Assembly: GCA_018398585.1 (NCBI GenBank)
Contig: JAGTTD010000014.1
Span: 17,297,387 to 17,361,386, forward strand
Reading direction: 5' to 3'
Length of the DNA stretch: 64,000 nucleotides
Source of the DNA: Simmondsia chinensis
Lineage: Eukaryota; Streptophyta; Magnoliopsida; Caryophyllales; Simmondsiaceae
Under the pieces are notes generated by a model. That model worked only from the letters and a program-made list of their open reading frames with translations, was not told the origin of the DNA and made no database searches. Every line of letters begins with the position of its first letter. The first letter of the stretch is position 1. Of the stretch, positions 37,425 through 44,387 are shown in pieces. The translations under genes and the position numbers were made by a program.

Positions 37425-40400
37425 GTATGTATGGGACGGGGATTACACAAGGGGTAGATGTGGCCAGTGGGCCAGGTCGGCCCGAAACCCAGCCCGTGGC
37501 AGGACCCTCTTGGGCGTGGGACCGACCCGGCCCGTCTTTAAAATTGTGTTTTAACCTAATAAAATCACAACAAAAAAATGTAGCTCACATGGTAATATGT
37601 GTGCTTTACATGCTAGAGGGATGGGGTTCAAATCCCACCAAAGCCAAATTTATGTTTAATTTTTTGTAAAATATTTTTAAAAAAGAAGTACCGGGCCCGG
37701 GCTGGGCTGGGGGGCTAGGCACGAAGCCCTTGCCCGGCCCACTAGGGGGCCAGGCCAGTGGCCACCTCTAGCCAGGGGGCAGTGCCGCACCACACGGACG
37801 CCGCAACACGCACACACCGAACAACGCCCAGGGTTTAAATATCAATTACCTAGTTGCTTTAGGGATCTTTCTACCACGCCTCTCCTTCTCCCCTCCTTCC
37901 CGAAGCCGCTACGAGGTCCAAGGGGTTCTCAGACTCCCAAGGGCAGGTGGTTGAAGTGCTAAGGGTTTCAAAGCAAGGATCAATGTCAACGTCAATCGAG
38001 GGAGTCTTCAATTCTTAAGTTTTCTTTCCATTATTTCTTTCTTTTGAATTTAATGATGTGTAAAAATCCTATGAAGGAGTAGACTCATTGTTTAGGGGTG
38101 AAGGACTAGTAGCCGTCTGAATCCAGGATTTATACTTTATTGTAGACAATCATTTATGTTATGTTATTATCGCACCATGTGAGTAACTTATATTTCTAAT
38201 TGGTTTTCTACAGATGAGCTGTAGCCATCATTCCCGATTTATTTGCGTCCCGTCTACGTGCTTGTAGCCTAGACTTTAATATAACTGGCTGTCACGTGTC
38301 AGGTTTGAGGTTGTACCCAACCCTGAACACAATCTTCTATATAATTAATACTTAATTAGGAGTGACAAAGGAACTTGTTAAATTGAGATAATCCATGCTA
38401 CACCTAGGGTGATACGATGGGTTATGCCCTTAGACTAATTTATTACTCTAAACCCTAACTTAAGTATTAATACAGGCTTAATATTGAACTAAGGGCAAGA
38501 AAGGAATTAAGTAGTGCTAATAAGATAACCTATGCTACACGTAAGGTGATATGATAGGTTATGCCTTTAGACTAGTTCATAACCCGAAGCCCTAGTTTAA
38601 ATATTAACCCAGGCTTAGTGCTTGTAGCCTAAGTTTCCCAAATCATTGTCATAGTAGAATATAATGATGGGATACGAGTAAAGCAACTGTGAATTCATTC
38701 CCTAAACTAACCTTAATTGATTTGACAACTTCAGTTTATAGTTAGTTTTATTAATTTAGTTAACAAATTCAAAATCAACAAAACCTAAAAATTCAACCGC
38801 TCATTAATAACTAAATATGACTTAACTCCGATTCCCAGTGGATACGGCCCATATACCCAACAAAGCTACGACGATCTCGCACGCTTCCAAGTAGACGGTT
38901 TTAAAACAACCTCTAAGATCACATCAACAAGCTAAAAGAAATTTTTAAGACAAACACGAGCATGATCTTGTTGACGTCTGACACATGGAAGACGAAATCC
39001 AAAATACCCTACATATGCATAACTGCACATTTGATTGATTCTTCCTACATAATGCAAAAAGAAATTATTTATTTTCACCTATTCGAATATCCCCACCTTT
39101 CTCATGTGGCCACATGCCGTGAATGGGGGATTGAAAACAAAATTATGAGCATTACTTTTGATAATGCAACTAACAACACTAGATCTATTAAACAATTAAT
39201 TAGGTATTTGAGGCCCATGTTAGATGAGAAATGTTTTCATTTGCATTGCATTTGTCATATTTTGCATTTAAGAAATATAATTAAAACATCTGCAACTAGG
39301 CAACAAAATTTTAAAAAATTGTGTCAATCACAAAGCATTTCATGGAGACGTTTTAAATTAGATGCATCCATTAGGTGGTCATCAACGGTCGAAATGTTAG
39401 AAAGATGCATACCATATAAAGACATCTTGATAGAATTTGTACAAATAAATCATGCGGACCTAAGTTGTTTTAGTGTAGATAATGAAAATTATGAAATAAT
39501 AAATGAAATCTATAAATTATTAGTGCTTTTTAAAGATGCTACAACATTTTTTTTTTCTGAATTCTATAACCCAACCATTCCACACGCAATATCTAAACTG
39601 GTAGATATTGCTGCATGGATGATAGAGAACTCCTCCAACCCCACGTTGCAGGGATCCATTGCCACCATGCAAGAAAAAATTTTAAAATATTATACTAAAT
39701 TACCCATGGCATATTATATTGCCACTACTTTTGATCCACGACGCAAGCTTGCGGGTTTTCAATTTTTTGTCCAAATATTTTACTAAAGAATGCTACAAAA
39801 TTTTGATGTTAAATCTTTTATCAATAAAGTTGAAGCAACTTTAAATGATTTATTTTCCATTTATTCTCAAAAATTAACAAATAATACAATCATCTTCATC
39901 CTCCTCTCGAGGACAATCACATGCGTGGGATATGTTTAACCGATTAATGCCCAGACAAAGTCCCACGTCATATGATGAGCTTTCTTTATACTTGCGTTCA
40001 GCTTTGTTCGAATTCCAACTGACGGAGTCTAATGAACATTTTGATATGGTGGAAATCATATAAAACCCAATATCCCGTGCTTTCTACCATGGCATGCGAT
40101 ATACTAACATGTTAGGTGTCTACAGTAGTATCGGAGTCTACTTTTAGTGCAGGTGGCAGATTGCTAGAAACAAAGAGAACAAAGCTAGCACCAAGCACCT
40201 TAGAAATATCAGTGTGCTTGAAAGACTCAATGGCTGCAAGGAATAGAGACTAGAACCGTCTAAAATTGGAATCATCAAGTGATGAAGACAATGACACTAA
40301 CTCCACTACAAGCACCGCACCAAGTTCAGATTGATTTATTTATATTGTTATAGTTATATTTGTAATTTTATAAGGCACTATTATGTTGTTATGGTTGAAT

Positions 40401-40519
40401 TTTTTTAACAAGTTATAATACATTTCATTATATAAAATTTATTTGTAATTTTATAAGGCACTATTGTGATTGTACGTTATATTATTTATTAATAAATTAT
40501 AATTTTTTTGGTCAAAATG

Positions 40520-40566
<47 letters not shown>

Positions 40567-43500
40567 TTATAAAATTATTTAAATGTGAATGTGGGGGCGG
40601 GGAGGGGAGGCCCAGCCCCAACCCAAGCCGATCCCCTTGGGCTGGACGCAGGCCCAGGCCCAGGCCCAGGCCCAGCTATGAGCAGAAAACAGCACGCAGC
40701 AGCCTCACTTTTCGCTGTACAGCTCACAGATCCAGCAGAAACTGATTTTTTGAGCTTGCAATTGTCAGCCTCAAATGACAGTGAGGGTCGGGCAGATCTG
40801 GACAGGTTGCCTATCGAGTTTGATGAGTTGTTCACAACTCCGGAGCACCTTCCTCCTTTTTGACCGGGATTTAATCACAAGATTCCTCTCAAGGAAGGAA
40901 GTAACCCGGGCAATAATCGGCCCTATCACTATCCAACCTTCCAAAAGGATGTGATAGAAAAAGTCACGTAAGAGATGCTTGATGCCGGAGTAATTCAAAA
41001 TAGCTTGTCACCATTTGCCTCTCCCGTTGTTCTTGTGAAGAACAAAGATGGGACTTGGAGGTTGTGTGTCGATTACAGGCAACTTAATAAAATCACAATT
41101 AAAGACAAGTTCCAAATTCCCATCATCAAAGAGCTACTTAACGAGCTAGGAGGCACCACTTATTTTTCGAAGCTCGGCCTCTGCTCGGGGTATAGGCAAA
41201 TCCGGATGTCTCCACAAGATGTGTACAAGATGGCCTTCTGTACACATTCGGGTCATTTTCAGTTCACAGTGATGCCATCCGGGCTCATGAATGCGCCTTT
41301 GACGTTCCAAGCTATCATGAATGAAATTTTCCGGCCCTTCTTACACAAGTTTGTGCTAGTATTTTTCGACGATATCCTTGTGTATAGTGCATCTTGGTCC
41401 GATCATTTGCGCCACCTCCGGGCTGTTTTCAAGCTACTGACCAGGCACAAGTTCTTGGTCAAACGCTCAAAATGCTCATTCATGGCAAGCAAGATAGAGT
41501 ACTTAGGGCATTATGTGTCACGTGAAGGGGTATACGTTGACCCCAACAAGCTACGCGCAATTAAAGAGTGGCCCCGTCCTGTGAATGTGAAGCAACTCCG
41601 TGGATTTTTGGGTTTTTGGGGTTATTATCGAAGATTCATCGAGAAGTATGGTATTATGGCTCGACCCTTGACACAATTGCTTAAGAAGGGGACATTTGAG
41701 TGGACATTGGAGGCTGAACAGGCGTTCGATAGCCTCAAGAGTGCGCTAACTTCGACCCTGGTTCTTGCTCTACCCGATTTCTCAAAGCTATTCATCATTG
41801 AGACCGATGCATTGGGAATCGAAATTGGGGTGGTTCTAATCCAAGAAGGCCATACTTTAGCTTTTATCAATCGGGTTCTCGCCCCGAAACATCAAGCTTG
41901 GTCCATTTATGAGCGTGAATTGCTAACGTTGTCTTTGCCGTGGACAAGTGGCAACAATATTTAACGAGCAGCCATTTTGTGATTCGCAAAGACCAATAAA
42001 GCTTAAAATGTTTGTTGAAACACAAATTATCTACACCCTTCCAACATTTTTGGCTCTCTAAGTTGATTGGGTTCAACTTTGATATCGTTTACAAACATGG
42101 CAAGGAGAATCGTGCGGCTGACGCATTATCCCGAGTTCACGGGTCTGACATTTTATGCATGGCAATGTCAGTCATCTCCTCTGACTTCCTTTCGTGGCTA
42201 CAACAATCGTGTCTCTCGCTCAACTCATACAGTGATAAAGAAAATGACCCATTTTCTCATCCGAAATTCTGGTGGCAACATGGACCACTCCGACGGCAAG
42301 TTCGCTTTGTGGTTGGTAATGACAATGAGCTGCGCGCCTCTATTTTACTATGGCTTCATGATTCCACATTTGGGGGTCACTCGGGGATTGAAGCCACATA
42401 CCATTGGGTCGGAGCTCTTTTCTTTTGGAAGGGGTTAAAGACCGATATTCATGACTACGTGAGACAATGTGCGACTTGTCAACAACATAGATATGAATAT
42501 CTTGCTTCACCCAGACTATTGCAACCTCTTCCAGTGCCCAATACTGTATGGAGCAGTGTTTCGCTCCTTATTAAGGGGCTACCTTTTTCATTGGGTTATT
42601 CTGGTGGTTGACCGTTTGAGCAAGTATGCTCATTTCTTTCCTCTCTGCCATCCGTACTCGGCAGCCACAGTCACTTAGCTGTACTTGGATCAAGTTTTTC
42701 GTATTCACGGCATGCCCGAGACTTTGATTAGTGAAAGCGATCCCATATTTGTGAGCATTTTCTAGCAGGAGCTGTTTGCTCGGTTGGGGACTCACCTCAA
42801 CCTTTCTTCCTACTATCACCTTCAATCTGATGGGCAAACCGAAGTGTTGAACTGTTGTCTTGAGACATACTTACGTTGTATGGCGAGTAAGTGTCCTTGG
42901 GAATGGAGTCAGTGGCTACCTCTCGCGGAATGATGGTACAATACCACCTTTCATACGACCGCTCGTGCTTCACCTTACGAGATCTTATATGGGCAACCAC
43001 CCCCCACACACCTTCCCTATTTACCGGGAGAGTCGGCGGTAGAGCCCGTTCACCATAGCCTCCGTGCTAGAGAGGACACCATCGCTTTGCTTCAATTCCA
43101 TTTGCATCACGCCCGGAACCGCATGAAGCAACACGCCGAAGCTCATTGTACGGACCACGAGTTGAGGTGGATGATTATGTGTGGTTGAAGCTTCAACCAT
43201 AACGAAAACAAAGTGTAGAACATCGAGTCTTCCACAAACTTTCTCCTCGATTTTTCGGCCCCTTCAAAATTCTTGATCGAGTGGGCTCAATGGCTACAAG
43301 CTAGATCTTCTGCCTCATGCTCATATACATCACACCGTTCATGTCTCTTTGTTGAAGCGGTGTTTCTCTATTCTGGTTCATAGCACACCGCTACCAGATA
43401 TTTGGCCTCTGGCCTCTACTCCCCCTAGGCCAGCTAGAGTCTTCGACCGTCGTATGGTCAAGCATCATCAAGTTGCTGCTACTCAGATTCTTGTTCAGTG

Positions 43501-44387
43501 GGTTGACCGACCCCCGGAGGAGGCTACTTGGGAGTTCCTCTACGACTTCCAGCATAGATTCCCAGATTTTGACGCTTGGGGACAAGGGTCAGCTCAAGGG
43601 GCCAGCATTGATACGATCACCGATCCGGATACTGCAGCGGGCGTCACGTCAGCCTATGACACTTCAGTGGAATCGGTCCCACATGAGACTAATATCTAGT
43701 AACATTAATTAGCTTAATATACTTGTTTAGTAAGTGTTTTAATTCCAATTATGCTTAGTATTAATAGGGGGCTAGGTTGAGGAGAGAGAATGTCTTGATT
43801 GCTTTTTGCTCAAAATATACTCTCTTTCTCCCTTCTTATCTCTGTCGTCCTCCCCCTCTCTTTCTGATTTCTTATCTTCTTCCTGTCTTATACTTCCAGT
43901 CATATACTTCCTTACTTGTAAATGCTATACCGATACTGATATATAAAATGTGACACACTCATATTCCCGCTGATTTGATTGTTTAGTTGAGTTCTGTTTA
44001 TTCGATTGTTGCGAGTTGAGTTTAGATCACAACACTCAAGTTAGTCTTAGTATCTTAAATTTGAAATTTGGTTGCTCATTTGCCCATATTTTCCAACAAT
44101 ATACAACGAGGAAAAGCTCGACAAACCTCAGAGCCGAGAACTTTGGCACCGCGCTGTTGGCTGAGCAACCACGGCGAGCTAAGCAAACCACCTCCTCCTC
44201 CTCCTCCTCCTCCTCCTCGAACCAACAGTGACGGGGATGAGCTGCCAGATGGGTTGGTGGATGAAATCAATGGCGCAACGAGGGCAGTTAGGGTTCGTTT
44301 GGATACACCGAGATTAGCATTAGCGGCAGCACTGGCGGTAGGCTCGAAGAGAGCTCGACATAGGAGCTTGCTAACTGGCCCTCTCAT
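14514..44387 (-). CDS. Organellar-type elongation factor P (EF-P), 11 exons, intact
   Basis: EF-P binds the ribosome between the P and E sites and speeds peptide bonds at difficult prolines. Exons on the minus strand: 44387-44127, 30600-30570, 30472-30459, 30356-30306, 27980-27911, 26975-26909, 26821-26754, 25590-25467, 20725-20686, 16585-16518, 14526-14514. They sum to 807 nt, giving 268 residues and TGA, with GT-AG borders and matching phases throughout. Residues 1-78 look like a targeting peptide (Arg/Ser/Ala-rich, few acids, ten Gly at 58-67). The KOW-like domain I follows (VRPGNIVQRKG, then HTQHGRGGA with Arg113 at the tip), then domain II (VELRDVDSGNKVAERF, YVEEKTLKYLY, PESFEQVEV) and the OB-type domain III (LLDNGLTVLAPPF, SYITRAKD). 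From memory it is closest to the Arabidopsis EF-P family protein of mitochondrial type; this was not searched. TEs fill most of the longer introns, yet no coding break was found. Confidence 0.92.
14983..15709. mobile_element. TIR element in EF-P intron 10
   Basis: The left end GTTTGTTTACAAACAC is followed by AATTTTCTAG; the reverse complement of the right end is GCCTGTTTAGAAATAG followed by AATTTTCTAG. These are imperfect inverted repeats. Flanks CTTAAA and CTTAGA may be a decayed duplication. The interior is strongly strand-biased (GA-rich) with a 20-G run at 15557-15576; the proline-rich frames there are low-complexity artefacts. Confidence 0.55.
16048..16441 (-). mobile_element. RTE LINE 3' fragment in EF-P intron 10
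   Basis: It starts on the plus strand with CAACAACAA followed by AGTGCCTCAAGAGCTCCC, the reverse of the RTE 3' end seen at 18295 and 30770, and it is 5'-truncated near 16441. No clear target duplication was found. It begins 76 bp beyond the exon 10 donor. It is sense to the gene. Confidence 0.7.
16518..16585 (-). CDS. EF-P exon 10
   Basis: It encodes APPFIVTGDAIVINTTDD, then SYIT plus two bases of Arg265. This is the conserved C-terminal P-x-F-I/V-x-x-G-D-x-I-x-I motif. The acceptor is ATCCAG and the donor is GTACGC. Confidence 0.9.
16660..18278. other. EF-P intron 9, part without recognised elements
   Basis: No domain, RNA gene or clear repeat was identified here. It holds only short chance ORFs, for example 18088-17867 minus, and it may be original intron sequence. 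Confidence 0.4.
18295..20070 (-). mobile_element. RTE-clade LINE, 5'-truncated, with 16-bp TSD
   Basis: A 16-bp duplication with one mismatch, GCAACTTCCATTGTTT (18279-18294) and GCAACTGCCATTGTTT (20071-20086), flanks it. The 3' end on the left shows TTG repeats. It is truncated inside the RT, and its 5' end carries a 34-bp-period partial duplication (20007-20069). It lies in EF-P intron 9 in the same orientation as the gene. Confidence 0.85.
18623..20036 (-). pseudogene. RTE reverse transcriptase remnant
   Basis: Minus strand: GKAVGPDGIPIKAWKCLG near 20036-19975, then from 19914 MPDEWRKSTLISIYKNKGD, NQFGFMPGRSTIEAIHLLRR and MVFIDLEKSYDRVPR. These are RT motifs 1, 2 and A, with the catalytic Asp kept in FIDLEK. 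The C-terminal RTE region is at 18859-18623 (EQRLRWFGHIRRR and RGRGRLKKRW). A frameshift and deletion between them remove the catalytic YADD-containing frame from a continuous ORF. Confidence 0.8.
20087..20685. other. EF-P intron 9, remaining part
   Basis: It includes a 19-C run (20435-20453) followed by a CT-rich stretch. No gene or classified repeat was recognised. Confidence 0.4.
20686..20725 (-). CDS. EF-P exon 9
   Basis: It encodes YKKVLLDNGLTVL after completing Gln229. Borders are ATAACAG and GTGAGT. It lies between two large introns of 4.7 and 4.1 kb. Confidence 0.9.
21210..24960 (+). pseudogene. L1 ORF2 remnant (EN-RT-zf-RNase H)
   Basis: The endonuclease C-terminal part is at 21210-21500 (LIFLYAPALEEEKDSFW, SIGDMND). 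RT covers about 22140-23150 with FVPGRSIHDNILIAHEI, LRLDMGKAHDRIEW and the FFEDDSLLFC catalytic block. A zf-RVT-like segment near 24060-24210 keeps CPRCNIGMETVDQV. RNase H starts near 24550 with VNFDGSKRNEKSSYGFF. Numerous stops and shifts make it inactive. Confidence 0.8.
25078..25400 (+). repeat. Second copy of the L1 3' end
   Basis: It repeats 24647-24960 at high identity, beginning TTTGACCATGGTAGC and ending TTCCCCACAAG followed by CATAACACACA. The two are separated by a CA/GC-rich tract with a 14-C run (25012-25025) and an A-rich tract. The duplicate lies inside the single target duplication. Confidence 0.85.
25467..25590 (-). CDS. EF-P exon 8
   Basis: It encodes DMTVTLQYYDERPMSASVPH, then RVSCIVVEAQTPMKG and LSVNP: the end of domain II and start of domain III. 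Borders are CTGCAG and GTATGT. An antisense L1 ends 34 bp beyond the donor. Confidence 0.92.
25802..26187. mobile_element. Fold-back MITE in EF-P intron 7
   Basis: Long imperfect inverted repeats: left TTAGCTCCTAATGTATGTAA and the reverse complement of the right TTAGTCCCTAATGTTTGTAA, continuing inward as CATCTTTTTCTTTGTTC on both arms. ACTTGCA at 25795-25801 and 26188-26194 is a likely duplication. Non-coding. Confidence 0.7.
26343..26644 (-). mobile_element. Short RTE-tailed non-autonomous element (302 bp)
   Basis: A 20-bp duplication with one mismatch (TTGGCTAAGGTATTAAATCA at 26323-26342 and its partner at 26645-26664) bounds it. The last 130 bp on the minus strand, from CTCAGGTTGGGGGTCC to the TTG repeat, match the RTE 3' end; the first 170 bp are unlike the RTE bodies in this window and unlike 5S. 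It may be a SINE with an unidentified head or an internally deleted RTE that kept its 5' end. It lies in EF-P intron 7. Confidence 0.75.
26754..26821 (-). CDS. EF-P exon 7
   Basis: It encodes PESFEQVEVSKELFG, then KAAVYLQ, which pairs with the EF-P motif (E-x-Y/F-E-Q plus L-x-G-x-x-x-x-L). Intron 6 upstream is only 87 nt. The donor is GTTTGT. Confidence 0.92.
26909..26975 (-). CDS. EF-P exon 6
   Basis: It encodes VYVEEKTLKYLYAEG, then DTVVLT, domain II beta strands. Borders are GTTGCAG and GTGAGT. The open frame continuing upstream of the acceptor is not used, because exon 5 supplies the matching family sequence. Confidence 0.92.
27911..27980 (-). CDS. EF-P exon 5
   Basis: It encodes VELRDVDSGNKVAERF, then RTDEAIE plus one base of Arg143. 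The domain I to domain II transition lies here. Borders are GTTACAG and GTATGT. Confidence 0.92.
28190..29178. mobile_element. Non-autonomous TIR element with GGGTCA-rich core, EF-P intron 4
   Basis: The left end GGCTCTGTTTGGCACATAA and the reverse complement of the right end GTCTTGTTTGGTGCATGG are inverted repeats, followed on both sides by AATTGGAATT-type palindromic stretches. The core (28340-28980) is built from degenerate units of about 30-45 bp containing GGGTCA(A/T)TT. Non-coding; the 28751-28987 frames are artefacts of the repeat. Confidence 0.55.
29202..30254 (+). mobile_element. Solo LTR of copia family X, EF-P intron 4
   Basis: It begins TGTTAGATTTTAAGGG at 29202 and ends CCAACA at 30254; shared family features include AATTTTGTTCTTCTTG, CTCACATAGAAAAACTAGAG and a CTCGAG-rich middle. 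Flanks GTTAT and CTTCT do not match well, so the duplication has decayed. It is antisense to the gene and ends 51 bp from the exon 4 donor. Confidence 0.7.
30306..30356 (-). CDS. EF-P exon 4: tip loop
   Basis: It encodes VLKAQHTQHGRGGASIQ. The GRG turn places Arg113 where Escherichia coli EF-P has its modified lysine. Borders are TTCTTAG and GTAAGT. A family-X LTR ends 51 bp beyond the donor. Confidence 0.92.
30459..30472 (-). CDS. EF-P exon 3: 14-nt microexon
   Basis: AATACAG precedes GTCGTTTATACCAG, which is followed by GTAAGT. It completes Gly98 and adds RLYQ, bridging QRKG to VLKAQ as the EF-P family requires (G-x-L-Y-x-V-L). Its flanking introns are 97 and 102 nt. Skipping it would shift the frame. 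Confidence 0.85.
30570..30600 (-). CDS. EF-P exon 2
   Basis: The acceptor TTGCAG precedes GTTAGACCCGGC. It encodes VRPGNIVQRK plus the first base of the next Gly, the conserved 'RPGN/M-V-I' start of domain I. The donor is GTAACA, a weaker match than the others. Confidence 0.88.
30770..31885 (-). mobile_element. RTE LINE, 5'-truncated, EF-P intron 1
   Basis: The duplication ACTAACACAAAATGAC (start 30749) and ACTAACACAAATGACC (start 31886), differing by one indel, bounds it. The 3' end on the left carries TTG repeats; the 5' end is truncated in the RT C-terminal half. Sense to the gene. Confidence 0.8.
31333..31893 (-). pseudogene. RTE RT C-terminal fragment
   Basis: The minus-strand frame from about 31875 reads LVGECREEANEKLELWRM, SKTEKLKFC, CFKYLGSMVQEDGEVD, SYGTECWLVKHHHMQ and EMRMLRWMCGHTRKDKIRND. 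These are the typical RTE region after the YADD motif. The first residues of the longest open frame come from the adjacent copia LTR and are not part of it. Confidence 0.85.
31908..35894 (+). mobile_element. Copia family X element, 3'-truncated, EF-P intron 1
   Basis: The 5' LTR is 31908-32883 (TGTTGG to CCAACA). Gag starts 19 nt later with no recognisable primer binding site. Gag, protease, integrase and part of RT follow, then a hAT interrupts the RT at 35894 and the rest of the element and its 3' LTR are missing. It inserted just right of the RTE at 30770. It is antisense to EF-P. Confidence 0.85.
32902..35894 (+). pseudogene. Copia gag-pol remnant (family X)
   Basis: The Gag core at 33208-33717 shows ADILNEGMKMCG and FPPSRENYKAQLKH. 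The protease active site is intact as VVDTGATRHIY near 33860. Integrase at 34462-34929 keeps HGDLGDF, FVDDHSRF, the HELSASYTPQKNGIAERKNR block and SLWGEAMLSSCHVLN; the second catalytic Asp is replaced (RRIKRGEYN). RT at 35340-35894 shows TKGYTQKQDIDFFDT, HQMDVKPAFLNGDLKEEIYM and LYGLKQAPKQWHQKF. A 32-bp tandem duplication (34097, 34129) and several stops break it. Confidence 0.85.
36304..36995 (+). pseudogene. hAT transposase N-terminal part with BED zinc finger
   Basis: The ATG at 36304 opens a Ser/Arg-rich stretch ending MRRRRSSSQSRGVELNPQE. After one frame change a BED finger reads WQYFTLDRENNKAFCKLCNN and then GETSTLKRHL, showing the C-x2-C and the distal His. The frame then breaks before the RTE tail insertion at 37008. 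Confidence 0.75.
37008..37125 (-). mobile_element. 118-bp RTE tail insertion with 23-bp TSD
   Basis: A perfect 23-bp duplication, beginning TGACGCGTTTAAAGAATA, lies at 36985-37007 and 37126-37148. Between them is only the RTE 3' tail, from GGATGGGGGTCCTCGG to the TTG repeat on the minus strand. It disrupts the hAT transposase frame. Confidence 0.85.
37373..37432. repeat. (TA)n(TGTA)n microsatellite
   Basis: About 18 TA units are followed by five GTAT units. It lies between the RTE tail and the small hAT element; the tyrosine-isoleucine-rich frame across it is an artefact. Confidence 0.9.
37455..37770 (+). mobile_element. hAT MITE, small relative of the 35895 element
   Basis: The TIR TAGATGTGGCCAGTGGGC at the left and the inverse of GGCCAGTGGCCACCTCTA at the right nearly equal the TIR of the larger hAT. 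Flanks ACAAGGGG and GCCAGGGG agree at six of eight positions. GC-rich subterminal zones surround an AT-rich core holding a tRNA-like segment at 37581-37641. Confidence 0.75.
37579..37641 (+). ncRNA. tRNA-like segment with pol III A and B boxes
   Basis: TAGCTCACATGG (37581-37592) fits box A and GGTTCAAATCC (37625-37635) fits box B, about 32 bp apart. I cannot fold a complete cloverleaf: the anticodon stem does not pair well. It is a tRNA-derived relic or a SINE-like insertion, not a working tRNA gene. Confidence 0.45.
37771..38934. mobile_element. Unclassified LTR-retrotransposon-like remnant
   Basis: The sequence interrupts the hAT transposase. It holds a degenerate duplication with a period of about 180-200 bp around 38370-38620 (ATGCTACAC, GGTTATGCC and TTAGACTA recur). 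Near 38850-38900 a GTGGATACGG then CTACGACGATCTCGCACGC block resembles leaders of some gypsy elements. No protein domain was found. Confidence 0.4.
38950..40335 (+). pseudogene. hAT transposase catalytic and dimerisation part
   Basis: The frame 38962-39786 reads LLTSDTWKTKSKIPYICITA, SITFDNATNNTRSIKQLI, HLHCICHILHLRN and SIRWSSTVEMLERC, the RNase H-like core of plant hAT transposases. After a stop the C-terminal dimerisation block appears near 40140-40250 (STFSAGGRLLETKRTKLAPS, with CLKDSMAARN). Stops and the split from the BED part make it inactive. Confidence 0.85.
40529..40562. repeat. (TA)n microsatellite
   Basis: About 17 uninterrupted TA units lie in the AT-rich 3' part of the hAT element. 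Confidence 0.9.
40720..43700 (+). pseudogene. Gypsy pol remnant (RT-RH-IN-chromodomain)
   Basis: The frame 40975-41964 contains LCVDYRQLNKITIKDKFQIP, MPSGLMNAPLTFQAIMNEIF and the catalytic VFFDDILVYS, then RNase H (FIIETDALGIEIGVVLIQEG). A frameshift follows near 41960. The integrase zinc region at 42350-42490 shows FGGHSGIEATYH and CATCQQHRYEY; the core starts VVVDRLSKYAHFFPL near 42605. At 43450-43570 ILVQWVDRPPEEATWE then FQHRFPDF resembles the chromodomain of chromoviruses. Several stops make it inactive. Confidence 0.85.
43789..44098 (+). mobile_element. 3' LTR of the gypsy element
   Basis: It starts TGTCTTGATTGC after the polypurine tract and ends CCAACA at 44098. A TATATAAAATG box near 43939-43950 would start transcription around 43975, reading rightward into EF-P exon 1 on the opposite strand. 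No 5' partner LTR remains. Confidence 0.7.
44127..44387 (-). CDS. EF-P exon 1: targeting peptide and start of domain I
   Basis: It encodes residues 1-87. The ATG at 44387 opens MRGPVSKLLCRALFEP, an Arg/Leu-rich, acid-poor stretch typical of mitochondrial or plastid targeting. A GGA-repeat microsatellite (about 44188-44217) gives ten glycines. It ends QRGAKVLGSE at the donor GTTTGT. A gypsy LTR ends 28 bp beyond the donor. Confidence 0.9.
44188..44219. repeat. (TCC)n microsatellite in EF-P exon 1
   Basis: Nine to ten CCT/GGA units encode the ten-glycine run at residues 58-67 of EF-P. The length is a multiple of three in this copy. Confidence 0.9.

Larger units (their letters stand above)
35895..40676 (+). 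mobile_element. hAT transposon with nested insertions; right end lost
   Basis: The left TIR TAGAGGTGGCCAGTGGGC starts at 35895, directly after CATGTGTG in copia X. A GC-rich subterminal zone (GGCC-rich) follows. The transposase is in two blocks, 36304-36990 and 38950-40335. The right end has a matching GC-rich GGCCCA-repeat zone up to about 40676, but no TIR; gypsy sequence follows directly. Nested inside are an RTE tail, a small hAT relative and an LTR-like remnant. Confidence 0.75.
40677..44098 (+). mobile_element. Ty3/gypsy chromovirus-like element, 5'-truncated, EF-P intron 1
   Basis: The element starts abruptly inside pol where the hAT ends. RT, RNase H, integrase and a chromodomain-like C-terminus are followed by the purine tract GGTTGAGGAGAGAGAA and a 3' LTR (43789-44098). 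It is antisense to EF-P. The 3' LTR ends 28 bp from the exon 1 donor. Confidence 0.8.

Noticed and set aside
37579..37641. A functional tRNA gene
   Set aside because: A and B boxes are present but the anticodon stem and acceptor stem do not pair, and it lies inside a MITE.
40575..40863. ORFs rich in Pro-Gly on both strands as a possible gene
   Set aside because: They cross GGCCCA repeats at the hAT end and the start of the truncated gypsy.
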